A DNA stretch of 64,000 nt. It comes from Halomonas sp. TA22 (GTDB lineage Bacteria > Pseudomonadota > Gammaproteobacteria > Pseudomonadales > Halomonadaceae). The translations under genes were made by a program, and so were the position numbers. How positions within the stretch are numbered: the first letter of the stretch is position 1; every line of letters starts with the position of its first letter. The DNA lies in assembly GCF_013009075.1 (NCBI RefSeq), contig NZ_CP053108.1, positions 2,542,001 through 2,606,000 on the forward strand. The letters are read 5' to 3'. The notes under the pieces are model-generated. The model was not told the origin of the DNA. It was given only the letters and a program-made list of their open reading frames with translations, and did no database searches. Of this stretch, positions 15,748-24,315 are shown piece by piece.

Positions 15748-17058
15748 CTAGAAGTAGGTCAGGCCGATACTGATGATCACACCGGTCACGAACAGCTGGA
15801 TCAGGCAGAAACCCATGATGTCCTTGGCCTTGAGTCCGGCAATCGCCAATACAGGAAGCGCCCAGAAGGGCTGTAGCAGGTTGGTCCAGGCATCGCCCCA
15901 GGCGACCGCCATGGCGACCCGCGCCACATCGGCACCCAGCGCTTCGGCAGCAGGCAGCATGACCGGCGCCTGAACGGCCCATTGGCCGCCCCCCGAGGGC
16001 ACGAAGAGGTTGACGATACCGGCACTGATGAACGACCAGAAAGGCAGCGAGGTTTCGGTGGCCAGCGATACCAGGCTCTCCGACATCGTTTGGGCCAGCC
16101 CCGACTCCACCATCACCGCCATAATGCCGGCATAGAAGGGAAACTGGATGACGATACCCGCTCCTCCCTTGATCGCCTCATGCAGGCTGGTGAGCAGGCG
16201 ACGCGGGGTGCGATGCAGCACGATGGCCAGGAACAGGAACAGGAAGTTGACGATGTTTAGGTTCAGGCCGCCACCGCGCAGCAGGAAGTGGTCGAGCAAA
16301 AACAAAAGCCCCGGAATGCCGACCAGCCAGGCCAGCACGTGACTGTTCTCCAGGCGGTCGGCAGGGCGCAGCAGGTCGATTGCGACCTCGGGTGGGTCCT
16401 CCAGCAGCTTGGGGTCGACATAGACGCTGTCCTTCTCGTCGGGCAGCATCATGCGGTTGACCATCGGAATGGCAATGAACAGGCAGACCACGATTGCCAG
16501 ATTGAAGAAGGCGAATATCGTGCTGCCGGTGCCGATCACCCCGATACGATCGGCAGTGAAATGGCCATCGGTGGCGATCGTCAGTGGGATCGAGCCGGCA
16601 AGCCCACCATGCCAGACCACGAAGCCGGTATAGGCGCTGGCAATCAGCAGCCGGTAGTCGACGCGGATCAGGCGCGCCAGCTCCTTGGCGAACAGCGCAC
16701 CGACCACCAGACCGAAGCCCCAGTTGATCCAGCTGGCGGCAAGCGAGACCAGCGTCACCAGGATGATGGCGCTGCCGGGATCCTTGGCAAGCCCGGCGAG
16801 GCGCTGCAGCAGGCGCTTGACCGGTAGCGAGCTTGCCAGCATGAAGCCGGTGACCAGCACCAGCAGCATCTGCATCGAGAACGACAGCAGCCCCCAGAAC
16901 CCGTCGCCCCAGAAACGCATGACCGCCAAGGGGGACTGGCGCTCAACGCCGATTGCTGCCGCGCCGGCCACCAGCGTCAGCAGCAGCACGAAGATGAAAG
17001 GATCGGGCAAGTAACGCTCGACCAGCCTGACGGCGGGGCGCGACAGGAACTTGAGCAT
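15748..17058 (-). CDS. atoE: Short-chain fatty acid transporter (AtoE family)
   Basis: A 436-residue inner-membrane protein with roughly ten to twelve helices. It begins with the family-type FLSRPAVRLVERYLPDPF and contains WINWGFGLVVGALFAKELAR and the GGQWAVQAPVMLPAA segment near residue 350, both typical of AtoE. The family takes up short-chain fatty acids such as acetoacetate and butyrate. The usual atoDAB acetoacetate genes are not here, so the physiological substrate may differ. It lies 47 bases downstream of the MATE gene on the same strand and may be cotranscribed, though no ribosome-binding site is strong. Confidence 0.9.
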   Translation of the reverse strand: MLKFLSRPAVRLVERYLPDPFIFVLLLTLVAGAAAIGVERQSPLAVMRFWGDGFWGLLSFSMQMLLVLVTGFMLASSLPVKRLLQRLAGLAKDPGSAIILVTLVSLAASWINWGFGLVVGALFAKELARLIRVDYRLLIASAYTGFVVWHGGLAGSIPLTIATDGHFTADRIGVIGTGSTIFAFFNLAIVVCLFIAIPMVNRMMLPDEKDSVYVDPKLLEDPPEVAIDLLRPADRLENSHVLAWLVGIPGLLFLLDHFLLRGGGLNLNIVNFLFLFLAIVLHRTPRRLLTSLHEAIKGGAGIVIQFPFYAGIMAVMVESGLAQTMSESLVSLATETSLPFWSFISAGIVNLFVPSGGGQWAVQAPVMLPAAEALGADVARVAMAVAWGDAWTNLLQPFWALPVLAIAGLKAKDIMGFCLIQLFVTGVIISIGLTYF

Positions 17059-17105
17059 GATGGTTTCGCTTTTTGTTGGTGAGGTTTCGGTAACGTACCT
17101 GAAAG

Positions 17106-18446
17106 TTAACGCAAAGTATTATCGACCTTGGTCGGCTCGCGCCAGCGGGTTTGTCGATAGTGCAGATAGTAGGCGCCGAGTACCGCCGAGCGCACCACGG
17201 CGAAGGCGGTCAAGGCCAGCCACAGGCCATGGTTGCCAAGCCCCTGGGTCAGCCACCACAGCGGCAGGTAGGCCGCCAGACCGATGAAGATGCTATTGCG
17301 CATCTCGCGGGTGGCGGTCGTGCCAATGAATACACCATCCAGCAGATAACTCCATACCGCGATCAGCGGCATCGCCGCCATCCAGGGCAGATACTCGGCG
17401 GCGGTGGCACGCACTTCGGGTAGCCCGGTCAGCAGTGCGATCAGTGCCTGGCCGCCCAGCGCAAAGGCCAGACTTGCGATGGCGGCGGTAATCAGCGAGA
17501 AGCGTGCCGAGGCGCGCACGGCCTGGCCGAATTCATCCCACTGCCGTCGCCCCACGGCCCGCCCCGTCAATGCCTCGGCGGCGTGGGCGAAGCCATCCAG
17601 GGCGTAGGAGGTGAGCATGATGAACTGCAGCAATACGGCGTTGGCGGCGAGTACCGTATCGCCCTGGCTGGCACCCTGGGCGGTGAAGAACGCCATGGCG
17701 AAGAGCAACCCCAAGGTGCGCACGAAGAGATGGGCGTTGACCTGGAAGAGCTCGGCATAGGCCGAGAGCCTGAGCAGTCGCTCGCGCAGGAAGCGACCCT
17801 CGAGCAGGCGCAGCTGGCGCAGCACCAGCCAGCCACCGAAGGCCAGCGCCGTATAATCGGCGATCACCGTGGCCCAGGCCACACCATCGCTGGTCATGCC
17901 CATACCGACCACGAAGAGCAGGTCGAGCAGAATGTTGACGCTGTTGGTCAGCACCAGGATGGCCAGCGTGACTCGAGAGTTCTGCTGCCCGAGGAACCAG
18001 CCGAGTATCGCGTAATTGGCCAGCACCGCTGGGGCCGAGAGGATGCGGATCGAGGCGTATTCGCGGGCAAGTTCGGTCGCCGCTGCGCTGCCGTCGAGCA
18101 GCCACAGGCCAAGCTCGATCAGCGGGGTGGCGAGTACGATCAGCGCCACGCCGATGGCGCCGGCCATCATCAGCGACTGGCCGAGCAGGTTGCGCACCTC
18201 GCTGTCGTTCTCGCGGCCCGCCGCCTGGGAGGTCAGCCCAGTGGTGCCCATGCGCAGAAAGCCGAACCCCCAGTAGAGAAAGCTGAACAGGGTGGCGCCC
18301 AGCGTCACGCCGGCCAGATAGCGCGAGTCCGGCAGATGGCCGACCACTGCGGTATCCACTAGCCCAAGCAGCGGCACGGTGATGTTCGACAGGATGATCG
18401 GCCAGGCCAGTAGCCAGATGCGGTGCCCGGGGGCGCGTAGGGCCAC
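17106..18446 (-). CDS. MATE family efflux transporter (DinF-like)
   Basis: A 446-residue inner-membrane protein with twelve predicted helices arranged as two MATE halves. It starts with GHRIWLLAWPIILSNITVPLLGLVDTAVVGHL, typical of the DinF branch, and the second half opens at about residue 235. MATE proteins export cationic drugs or organic compounds using sodium or proton gradients; the substrate here is unknown. Only two bases separate its start from the stop of the upstream ferredoxin gene, so the two are likely one transcript. Confidence 0.92.
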   Translation of the reverse strand: MALRAPGHRIWLLAWPIILSNITVPLLGLVDTAVVGHLPDSRYLAGVTLGATLFSFLYWGFGFLRMGTTGLTSQAAGRENDSEVRNLLGQSLMMAGAIGVALIVLATPLIELGLWLLDGSAAATELAREYASIRILSAPAVLANYAILGWFLGQQNSRVTLAILVLTNSVNILLDLLFVVGMGMTSDGVAWATVIADYTALAFGGWLVLRQLRLLEGRFLRERLLRLSAYAELFQVNAHLFVRTLGLLFAMAFFTAQGASQGDTVLAANAVLLQFIMLTSYALDGFAHAAEALTGRAVGRRQWDEFGQAVRASARFSLITAAIASLAFALGGQALIALLTGLPEVRATAAEYLPWMAAMPLIAVWSYLLDGVFIGTTATREMRNSIFIGLAAYLPLWWLTQGLGNHGLWLALTAFAVVRSAVLGAYYLHYRQTRWREPTKVDNTLR

Positions 18447-18448
18447 GG

Positions 18449-18706
<258 letters not shown>

Positions 18707-18754
18707 TCAATAATGTCCTGGGCAATGCATAACGGATAAGACCTAGCGCAATGC

Positions 18755-19276
<522 letters not shown>

Positions 19277-19324
19277 CTAGGGTAACCAAAGGCCCGCTAG
19301 GCGACAATCACCGTGCCGGCTTCT

Positions 19325-21232
19325 TCACTCATCGAGACGGCCAAACGGGTTGTGCGGCGCCAGCGAGACCGGCTGGGCATAGCCCGGAATCACGATACGC
19401 TCGGCACTGATATCAAGCTCTTCTCCCTCGAGCACACCTTCGCCGAAACGGTAGAGCGCCCGGAAGTGACCATGGTCGGCTCGGGCTTCATGCGCTTTGC
19501 TGATGGCGAGCGTGGCATTGCGGCGCTCCTTCCAGGCATCGATGGCTGTCTGGCCATGGCGCTTGATCAGCAAGCGTTCGGTGGCATCGGGCGAGAGCAC
19601 AAGGCCAGTGGCATTGTTGCCGCCGAATCCCTTGGCATTGATGAAGGCGGCATCGGCATCGAAGGCCTGGGGCGTGCGCGAGAAGCGCAAGCGATCGGCA
19701 TGTACGTCGCTTGCCACGGCGTTCAGGGTGGGAATGCCAGGCAGCAGGCCGTGTTCGAAACTGCCCAGGGCGCTGGCGAGCTGGTCGCCGGCGGCACTGC
19801 CCTGAGAGTGGCCGATGAATGCCTTTATCGCCACCACCGGCCAGTCGTCAATGGCGTAGGCGTTGGCCACGCGGTCGAAGACGTGGGACTCGGTCACGCG
19901 ATTCTTCGGGGTACTGGTGCCATGGGCGTGCAGGAAGCTGCGCTCCCTCACGGCGCGCATGCCGAGAATGTCGCCGGCCAGCGAGACGGCCTTGCCCAGG
20001 GTGATGTAGTTGCCGATGCCGGGGGCGGAGATGGAGCGCTTCCAGCCATCGGCGTTGGCGAAGACCGCCGGTACGCTGCCGAGTATCTGCGCCCCGACCT
20101 CGAGCGCCAGGGCGTCGTCCATCAGCAGCACGAACTGGCTCGCCTCGGCAATCGTGAAGCCGCAGTTGCGCGCAAAGGGGCGGCAGGCGCGCTGGTAATC
20201 GGCATCGGTCAGCAGCGACAGGGCATCCAGTGCCTTGAGACTGTCGTCGTCGGCGAGCGCGCCCATGGCGCGAAAGCCCTCGATGACCTCGGGTGTGATG
20301 GGAGCGTCCGCCGTTCCCACCATCACTACCCGGCGTCGGCCGCTGACGATATCCTCGACACCCAGACGCAGGTTGTAGAGAAAGCTGGCGCAGGCCCCCT
20401 GCACCGCCCCGGTGGCGCCGACGCTGCCTAGGACATAGGCGTTGAGAAAATCGGCCGGCATCTGGCCGTAACCCAGCGGCATCTGCTTGGAAGTGGCGCG
20501 GTTGCCCGAGACGAAGCTCTTGAGTAGCCCACCCCAGCCCTGATCGTCGAGCTGACCGATCGAGTTGCCGGCATAGACGGCAATGGCGTCGGGGTCGAGC
20601 CTGGCGGAGAGTGCCTCCCACTCGAGCCCGCTCTGGCCAAGGCAGTCGGAAGCGCCGAAGATCGTCATCGCCAGTCCGCGCGGGTGGTGCACGCTTCGGT
20701 AGAATCGGCTCGGCTCGAAGCCGCTGGGTAATTGACCAGCGGCGCGCACCTGAGCGGGACGGCGCTCCGGGAGCATCACCTCAAGCGCCCCGGCGGGCAC
20801 ACTCACTTCGAGCAGATGACGGTCGATTTCACGTACCTGCCAAGTCTCCGGCAGCGAGTCGGGCAGCTGGCGTCGGCGTATGCGAAACGTCAGCGGGGTG
20901 TCGAGTGCCAGCTGCGCCTGACGGTTGGCAGCGATCCCCTCCTCGTTGAAGGCGGGGTCCTCGATGCGGCGAATAAGGGTATGATCGAGCACCTGCTGAC
21001 GATAACGAGCGGCGATCTCCTGAGGATCGAGTGCGTGGCCGCTGGCATCCGTCCACTCACCATCCAGGCTCTGGTTGGCCAGGCGCATCATTGCCGCCAG
21101 GGCCAATAGGGTGCGCTCCTGTTCGTCTTGGGGCAAGGCATCGAGGACCGTGCGACGGTAGGCCTGATGGCCTGAGGTTCTGCCGGCAGCGTTGACTCCG
21201 CCCATACCGACGATCACCGGTAACTGTGACAA
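19325..21232 (-). CDS. fabY: Beta-ketoacyl-ACP synthase of the FabY type
   Basis: A 635-residue thiolase-fold ketosynthase. The start is a TTG (LSQLPVIVGMGGVNAAGR) preceded by GAGGGA at a six-base spacing. The reading frame stays open 90 codons upstream, but that part does not look like protein. The active cysteine lies in GACASF (C281). Histidine motifs are HAHGTSTP and FIGHSQGSAAG. The size and N-terminus match Pseudomonas aeruginosa FabY, which condenses acetyl-CoA with malonyl-ACP to start fatty acid synthesis in place of FabH. Whether a FabH also exists is outside this window. It heads the run to coaD, yfhL and the MATE gene. Confidence 0.88.
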   Translation of the reverse strand: MSQLPVIVGMGGVNAAGRTSGHQAYRRTVLDALPQDEQERTLLALAAMMRLANQSLDGEWTDASGHALDPQEIAARYRQQVLDHTLIRRIEDPAFNEEGIAANRQAQLALDTPLTFRIRRRQLPDSLPETWQVREIDRHLLEVSVPAGALEVMLPERRPAQVRAAGQLPSGFEPSRFYRSVHHPRGLAMTIFGASDCLGQSGLEWEALSARLDPDAIAVYAGNSIGQLDDQGWGGLLKSFVSGNRATSKQMPLGYGQMPADFLNAYVLGSVGATGAVQGACASFLYNLRLGVEDIVSGRRRVVMVGTADAPITPEVIEGFRAMGALADDDSLKALDALSLLTDADYQRACRPFARNCGFTIAEASQFVLLMDDALALEVGAQILGSVPAVFANADGWKRSISAPGIGNYITLGKAVSLAGDILGMRAVRERSFLHAHGTSTPKNRVTESHVFDRVANAYAIDDWPVVAIKAFIGHSQGSAAGDQLASALGSFEHGLLPGIPTLNAVASDVHADRLRFSRTPQAFDADAAFINAKGFGGNNATGLVLSPDATERLLIKRHGQTAIDAWKERRNATLAISKAHEARADHGHFRALYRFGEGVLEGEELDISAERIVIPGYAQPVSLAPHNPFGRLDE

Positions 21233-21356
21233 GCCGCGTCCCTCGTTATGCTGTTGGTATCTACGAGTCTTTCGAGTGTCGCGATGATAGCACCGGGTTC
21301 GGCGTGTCGTCATGCCAGCCACAAGCCCGCAGACAGAGAATTGTTGAAACAGATGT

Positions 21357-21385
21357 TTGAAACGAACCATTGAAAAAGCTAGGAT
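21357..21385 (+). promoter_or_regulatory. Sigma-70 promoter in the fabY/methyltransferase gap
   Basis: TTGAAA at 21357-21362 (5 of 6 to TTGACA), a 17-base spacer, and TAGGAT at 21380-21385 (4 of 6 to TATAAT). A transcript would start near 21391. It points to the plus strand and away from fabY. Confidence 0.6.
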
Positions 21386-21390
21386 AAAAC

Positions 21391-21449
21391 GGCTGTTTGA
21401 GTCATACGAGTTGGTATTGGCGCTTCTCCTGAGGAAGCGCCATTTTTTT
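21391..21449 (+). ncRNA. Candidate short RNA or attenuated leader ending in a strong terminator
   Basis: A unit of about 59 bases runs from the predicted start near 21391 to a strong intrinsic terminator. That terminator is TGGCGCTTC (21418-21426) and GAAGCGCCA (21434-21442), followed by seven T. No gene lies upstream of the terminator on this strand, because fabY is divergent. It could be a small regulatory RNA, or a leader of the methyltransferase gene that is attenuated about 108 bases ahead of its start. No leader peptide is evident. Both the terminator and the promoter are seen directly; the RNA itself is inference. Confidence 0.5.
21418..21449 (+). terminator. Intrinsic terminator ending the candidate short RNA
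   Basis: A 9-bp perfect stem (21418-21426 with 21434-21442), 7-base loop and TTTTTTT at 21443-21449. On the opposite strand no T tract follows, so it works only on the plus strand. Confidence 0.85.
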
Positions 21450-21556
21450 GGCTGACGTGAGCGAGCGAGGAAGCGAGGGTGTGCAAGAGAGCCGGCTCGC
21501 ACCCTGCGTTGGCCCTGTTACCATGGGAATTTAGGCAATTGAGTGGCCTTGCTCTC

Positions 21557-22234
21557 ATGCATGTCGATTCACGCTTCATCTCCACCAATCAGAGTGGCCC
21601 CCACGACGATCTGACGCGCCGTGTCGAACGGGCCTTCGCCACGCCCTGGCGCAAGCCGGTCGCCGAGCATACCCGGCAAGCCTTCGATGCGGCACACGCG
21701 TGGCTTTCGCAGCATGGCGCACCGCTGGTGCTGGACGCTGGCTGCGGTGTGGGACTCTCGACCCGGGCGCTGGCGCAACGCCATGCCGGCCATGCGGTGA
21801 TCGGCGTCGATCGCAGTGCCGACCGCCTGTCACGCAACCATGGGCCGTTGCCCGACAATGCCCTGCTGGTACGCGCCGACCTGGTGGATTTCTGGCGCCT
21901 GGCACTGGCCGCGGGATGGCAACCCGAGCACCACTATCTGCTCTATCCCAACCCCTATCCCAAGTCCGCCCATCTCAAGATGCGCTGGCATGGGCACCCG
22001 GTGTTGCCGCATCTGCTGGGGCTGGGCGGTCGCCTGGAGCTGCGCTCCAATTGGCGCCTCTATGTCGAAGAATTCGCCCTGGCCGTGGCGCTGGCCAAGG
22101 GAGTGCAGGCGACGGTCGACCAGTACGTGCCGGGAGACGAGTTCCTGACGCCCTTCGAGCGCAAGTATCACGTGAGCGGCCAGGCGCTATGGCGCCTGCA
22201 GATCGAATTACCTCACGCTAAGATTTTTTATTGA
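21557..22234 (+). CDS. TrmB-like SAM-dependent methyltransferase (possible tRNA m7G methyltransferase relative)
   Basis: A 225-residue Rossmann methyltransferase. Motif I is VLDAGCGVGLSTRAL and the acidic end of strand 2 is VIGVDRSADRL. The motif YPNPYPKSAHLKMRWHGHP parallels the FPDPWPKxxHxKRR catalytic/substrate loop of TrmB, which makes m7G46 in tRNA. The match is partial (tyrosine for tryptophan and phenylalanine; the arginine pair is changed). It may be a TrmB paralogue with another RNA target rather than the main enzyme. I start at MHVDSRFIS; there is no clear ribosome-binding site. It ends 80 bases before dacB and may be read with it. Confidence 0.78.
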   Translation: MHVDSRFISTNQSGPHDDLTRRVERAFATPWRKPVAEHTRQAFDAAHAWLSQHGAPLVLDAGCGVGLSTRALAQRHAGHAVIGVDRSADRLSRNHGPLPDNALLVRADLVDFWRLALAAGWQPEHHYLLYPNPYPKSAHLKMRWHGHPVLPHLLGLGGRLELRSNWRLYVEEFALAVALAKGVQATVDQYVPGDEFLTPFERKYHVSGQALWRLQIELPHAKIFY

Positions 22235-22314
22235 AAAAGATCGCACTTTGCGGCCTGTCTCGAGTCAGAGACGGCGCCACGACCGCTTTTCCTGTCACTG
22301 CTCTGGACCGCTTC

Positions 22315-23763
22315 ATGTCACGACTGCTCATCGCGCTGCTATGCCTATTACCACTGTCTGCTCATGTGCAGTCTCAGGCCGCTGGTTTTCCGCAACTCTC
22401 GCGTCTCACCGATAACGGCTTTCTGATCAGCGCCGAGGCACGCCTGCTCGGAGATGCGACAGGTCCGGGGGAGGTGCTCGGCCGCATCGAGCCGGATCGC
22501 CAGCTCTCACCAGCCTCGGTGACCAAGATCTACCTGTCGGCGGCGGCGCTGGAGCGTTGGGGGCCCCAGCACCGCTTCACCACCCGGCTGGTCACGACGG
22601 GCAACGTGGATGGTGAAGGCATCCTGCAGGGCGACCTGATACTCGAGGGCGGCGGCGATCCGGGGCTGGTCTCGGAGGACCTGTGGCGGCTGGCACAGCA
22701 GCTGCGCCAGCGCGGCATTCGCGGCATCAATGGGCAGCTGGTGGTCAGCCAGTGGCGTTTCGGGCCGATGGCCTGCATTACCACCGATCGCTGCGAGACC
22801 CGTGAGCGCTCGACCAATACCTACAGCGCGCTGCTCTCCTCGGCGGGGGTCAACCATGGCCACTGGTGCATGAGCGTGATGCCCGCGGCCCAGGCTGGCG
22901 CGCCGGCGCGTGTTGCCAGCTGCGACACCGTCGAGCCGCTCACGCGGGTCACCAATCAGGTCACCACCGTGGCCTCCGGTGCCACCGAGCTGAGCGCCGA
23001 GCGGACCACCGATGCGCTCGGCGATACCATGGTGCTGCGTGGCCAGATCGTCCTGGGTGCCTCGCCGCGCGAACTCTATCGGGCCAGCTCCGACCCGGCC
23101 TTGCAGACCGCGCAGGTCTTGGGCGCGCTGCTGTCGCAAGCGGGTATCGAGGTGGCCGATGGCCATGTCACCACCACCGAGCGCCCCTCCACCTCCGCTC
23201 GCGAACTCGCAAGCCTGGCGGGGCGGCCGTTGCAGGAGCTGCTGCTTGCGACCATGAACTACTCCAACAACTACATGGCCGATGTGCTGAGCCTGAACAT
23301 GGTGGCCGAACCGCAAGGTTCGCTGCTCCAGGCCGGCGAAGCGCTCGAGCGCTATGTCGCTGGACTGCCGGGACACGGCCCGGTGGCGTTGCAAAGCGGC
23401 AGCGGCCTTACCACTGGCAATCGCACCTCGGCGACCGGGGTCAATGCCTTGCTCGAGCATGTCTATCACCGCGCTGCCCTGTTCCCGAGTCTGTCGGCCA
23501 GCATGCAGGCCCCGATCAACGGGCCGATGCGTTTCACTCGCAGGGGCAGCGAGCGCTTCCAGAACGGTGTGATGATCAAGACCGGTACGCTCAACCAACC
23601 CATTTCGGTACGCGCGATCGGTGGCTACTTCCGCACCGATAGCGGCCAGTGGGGGGTATTCAGCGCGCTGGTCAACGGTACGTCGCAGACCCCTTACCTG
23701 ACCTGGGGGGAAGTGCTCGATCCGCTGGCGGCGGATCTCGACGAGATGATCCGTGGCCACTAG
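22315..23763 (+). CDS. dacB: D-alanyl-D-alanine carboxypeptidase/endopeptidase (PBP4 type)
   Basis: A 482-residue class C low-molecular-weight penicillin-binding protein. The signal peptide is MSRLLIALLCLLPLS with cleavage near residue 22. Active-site motifs: S68-V-T-K71 (SxxK), the SNN triplet in NYSNNYMAD, and KTG in MIKTGTLNQP. The large inserted domain typical of PBP4 lies between the first and second motifs. It trims or cuts peptidoglycan cross-bridges in the periplasm. An earlier TTG would extend the frame with unrelated residues. It follows the methyltransferase and is followed by dgkA. Confidence 0.94.
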   Translation: MSRLLIALLCLLPLSAHVQSQAAGFPQLSRLTDNGFLISAEARLLGDATGPGEVLGRIEPDRQLSPASVTKIYLSAAALERWGPQHRFTTRLVTTGNVDGEGILQGDLILEGGGDPGLVSEDLWRLAQQLRQRGIRGINGQLVVSQWRFGPMACITTDRCETRERSTNTYSALLSSAGVNHGHWCMSVMPAAQAGAPARVASCDTVEPLTRVTNQVTTVASGATELSAERTTDALGDTMVLRGQIVLGASPRELYRASSDPALQTAQVLGALLSQAGIEVADGHVTTTERPSTSARELASLAGRPLQELLLATMNYSNNYMADVLSLNMVAEPQGSLLQAGEALERYVAGLPGHGPVALQSGSGLTTGNRTSATGVNALLEHVYHRAALFPSLSASMQAPINGPMRFTRRGSERFQNGVMIKTGTLNQPISVRAIGGYFRTDSGQWGVFSALVNGTSQTPYLTWGEVLDPLAADLDEMIRGH

Positions 23764-23848
23764 CGCCATGGGTCAAGCGTAACCGCTTTTGCTACTATTG
23801 GCGGGCCATCCATCCGGACGGTGCCGATCCATTACTCAAGAGCAGACC

Positions 23849-24220
23849 ATGAAACCTGGGCATACCGGCTGGCGTCACCTGGTCAATTCGACTCGTTATT
23901 CGTTCAAGGGTCTCAAGGCGGCCTTTCACAACGAGACTGCCTTTCGCCAGGAAGTCGCTCTGAGCATGGTCATGCTGCCGCTGGCGATCTGGATCGGGCG
24001 CGTCCCGGTCGAGTGGATACTGCTGGTGGGCAGCGTGCTACTGGTACTGATCGTCGAGCTGCTCAATAGCGCCGTCGAGAATGTGGTCGATCGGATTGGT
24101 ATCGAGCATCACGAACTCTCGGGGCGTGCCAAGGATATCGGCTCGGCGGCAGTGATGCTGGCGCTGCTGCTGGCCGGCATGACCTGGGCACTGCTGATCT
24201 GGCAGCGCTTTTTCAGCTGA
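23849..24220 (+). CDS. dgkA: Diacylglycerol kinase
   Basis: A 123-residue inner-membrane protein with three helices. The family signature is AFRQEVAL near the first helix and VELLNSAVENVVDRIG (about 79-94), which contains the catalytic glutamate region and the conserved asparagine. It phosphorylates diacylglycerol left over from membrane-derived glycan or lipid A decoration back to phosphatidic acid. Length is normal. The start MKPGHTGWRHL follows a weak ribosome-binding site (AGCAGACC). It lies between dacB and glnE on one strand. Confidence 0.96.
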   Translation: MKPGHTGWRHLVNSTRYSFKGLKAAFHNETAFRQEVALSMVMLPLAIWIGRVPVEWILLVGSVLLVLIVELLNSAVENVVDRIGIEHHELSGRAKDIGSAAVMLALLLAGMTWALLIWQRFFS

Positions 24221-24315
24221 CAAGCATGCCAGGCATCGCAAGGGGTGCCGCCGGGCAGGTGCCTTCGCTATGCTGGTAGCAGACACGCTCCCAGCCCGCT
24301 GATCGCGAGACGCCC

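Noticed and set aside
16160-16280. Possible frameshift in atoE
   Set aside because: The 436-codon frame is continuous and shows family motifs from end to end.
19313-20431. A 372-codon plus-strand frame opposite fabY
   Set aside because: It is antisense to well-conserved ketosynthase motifs and has no start signal.
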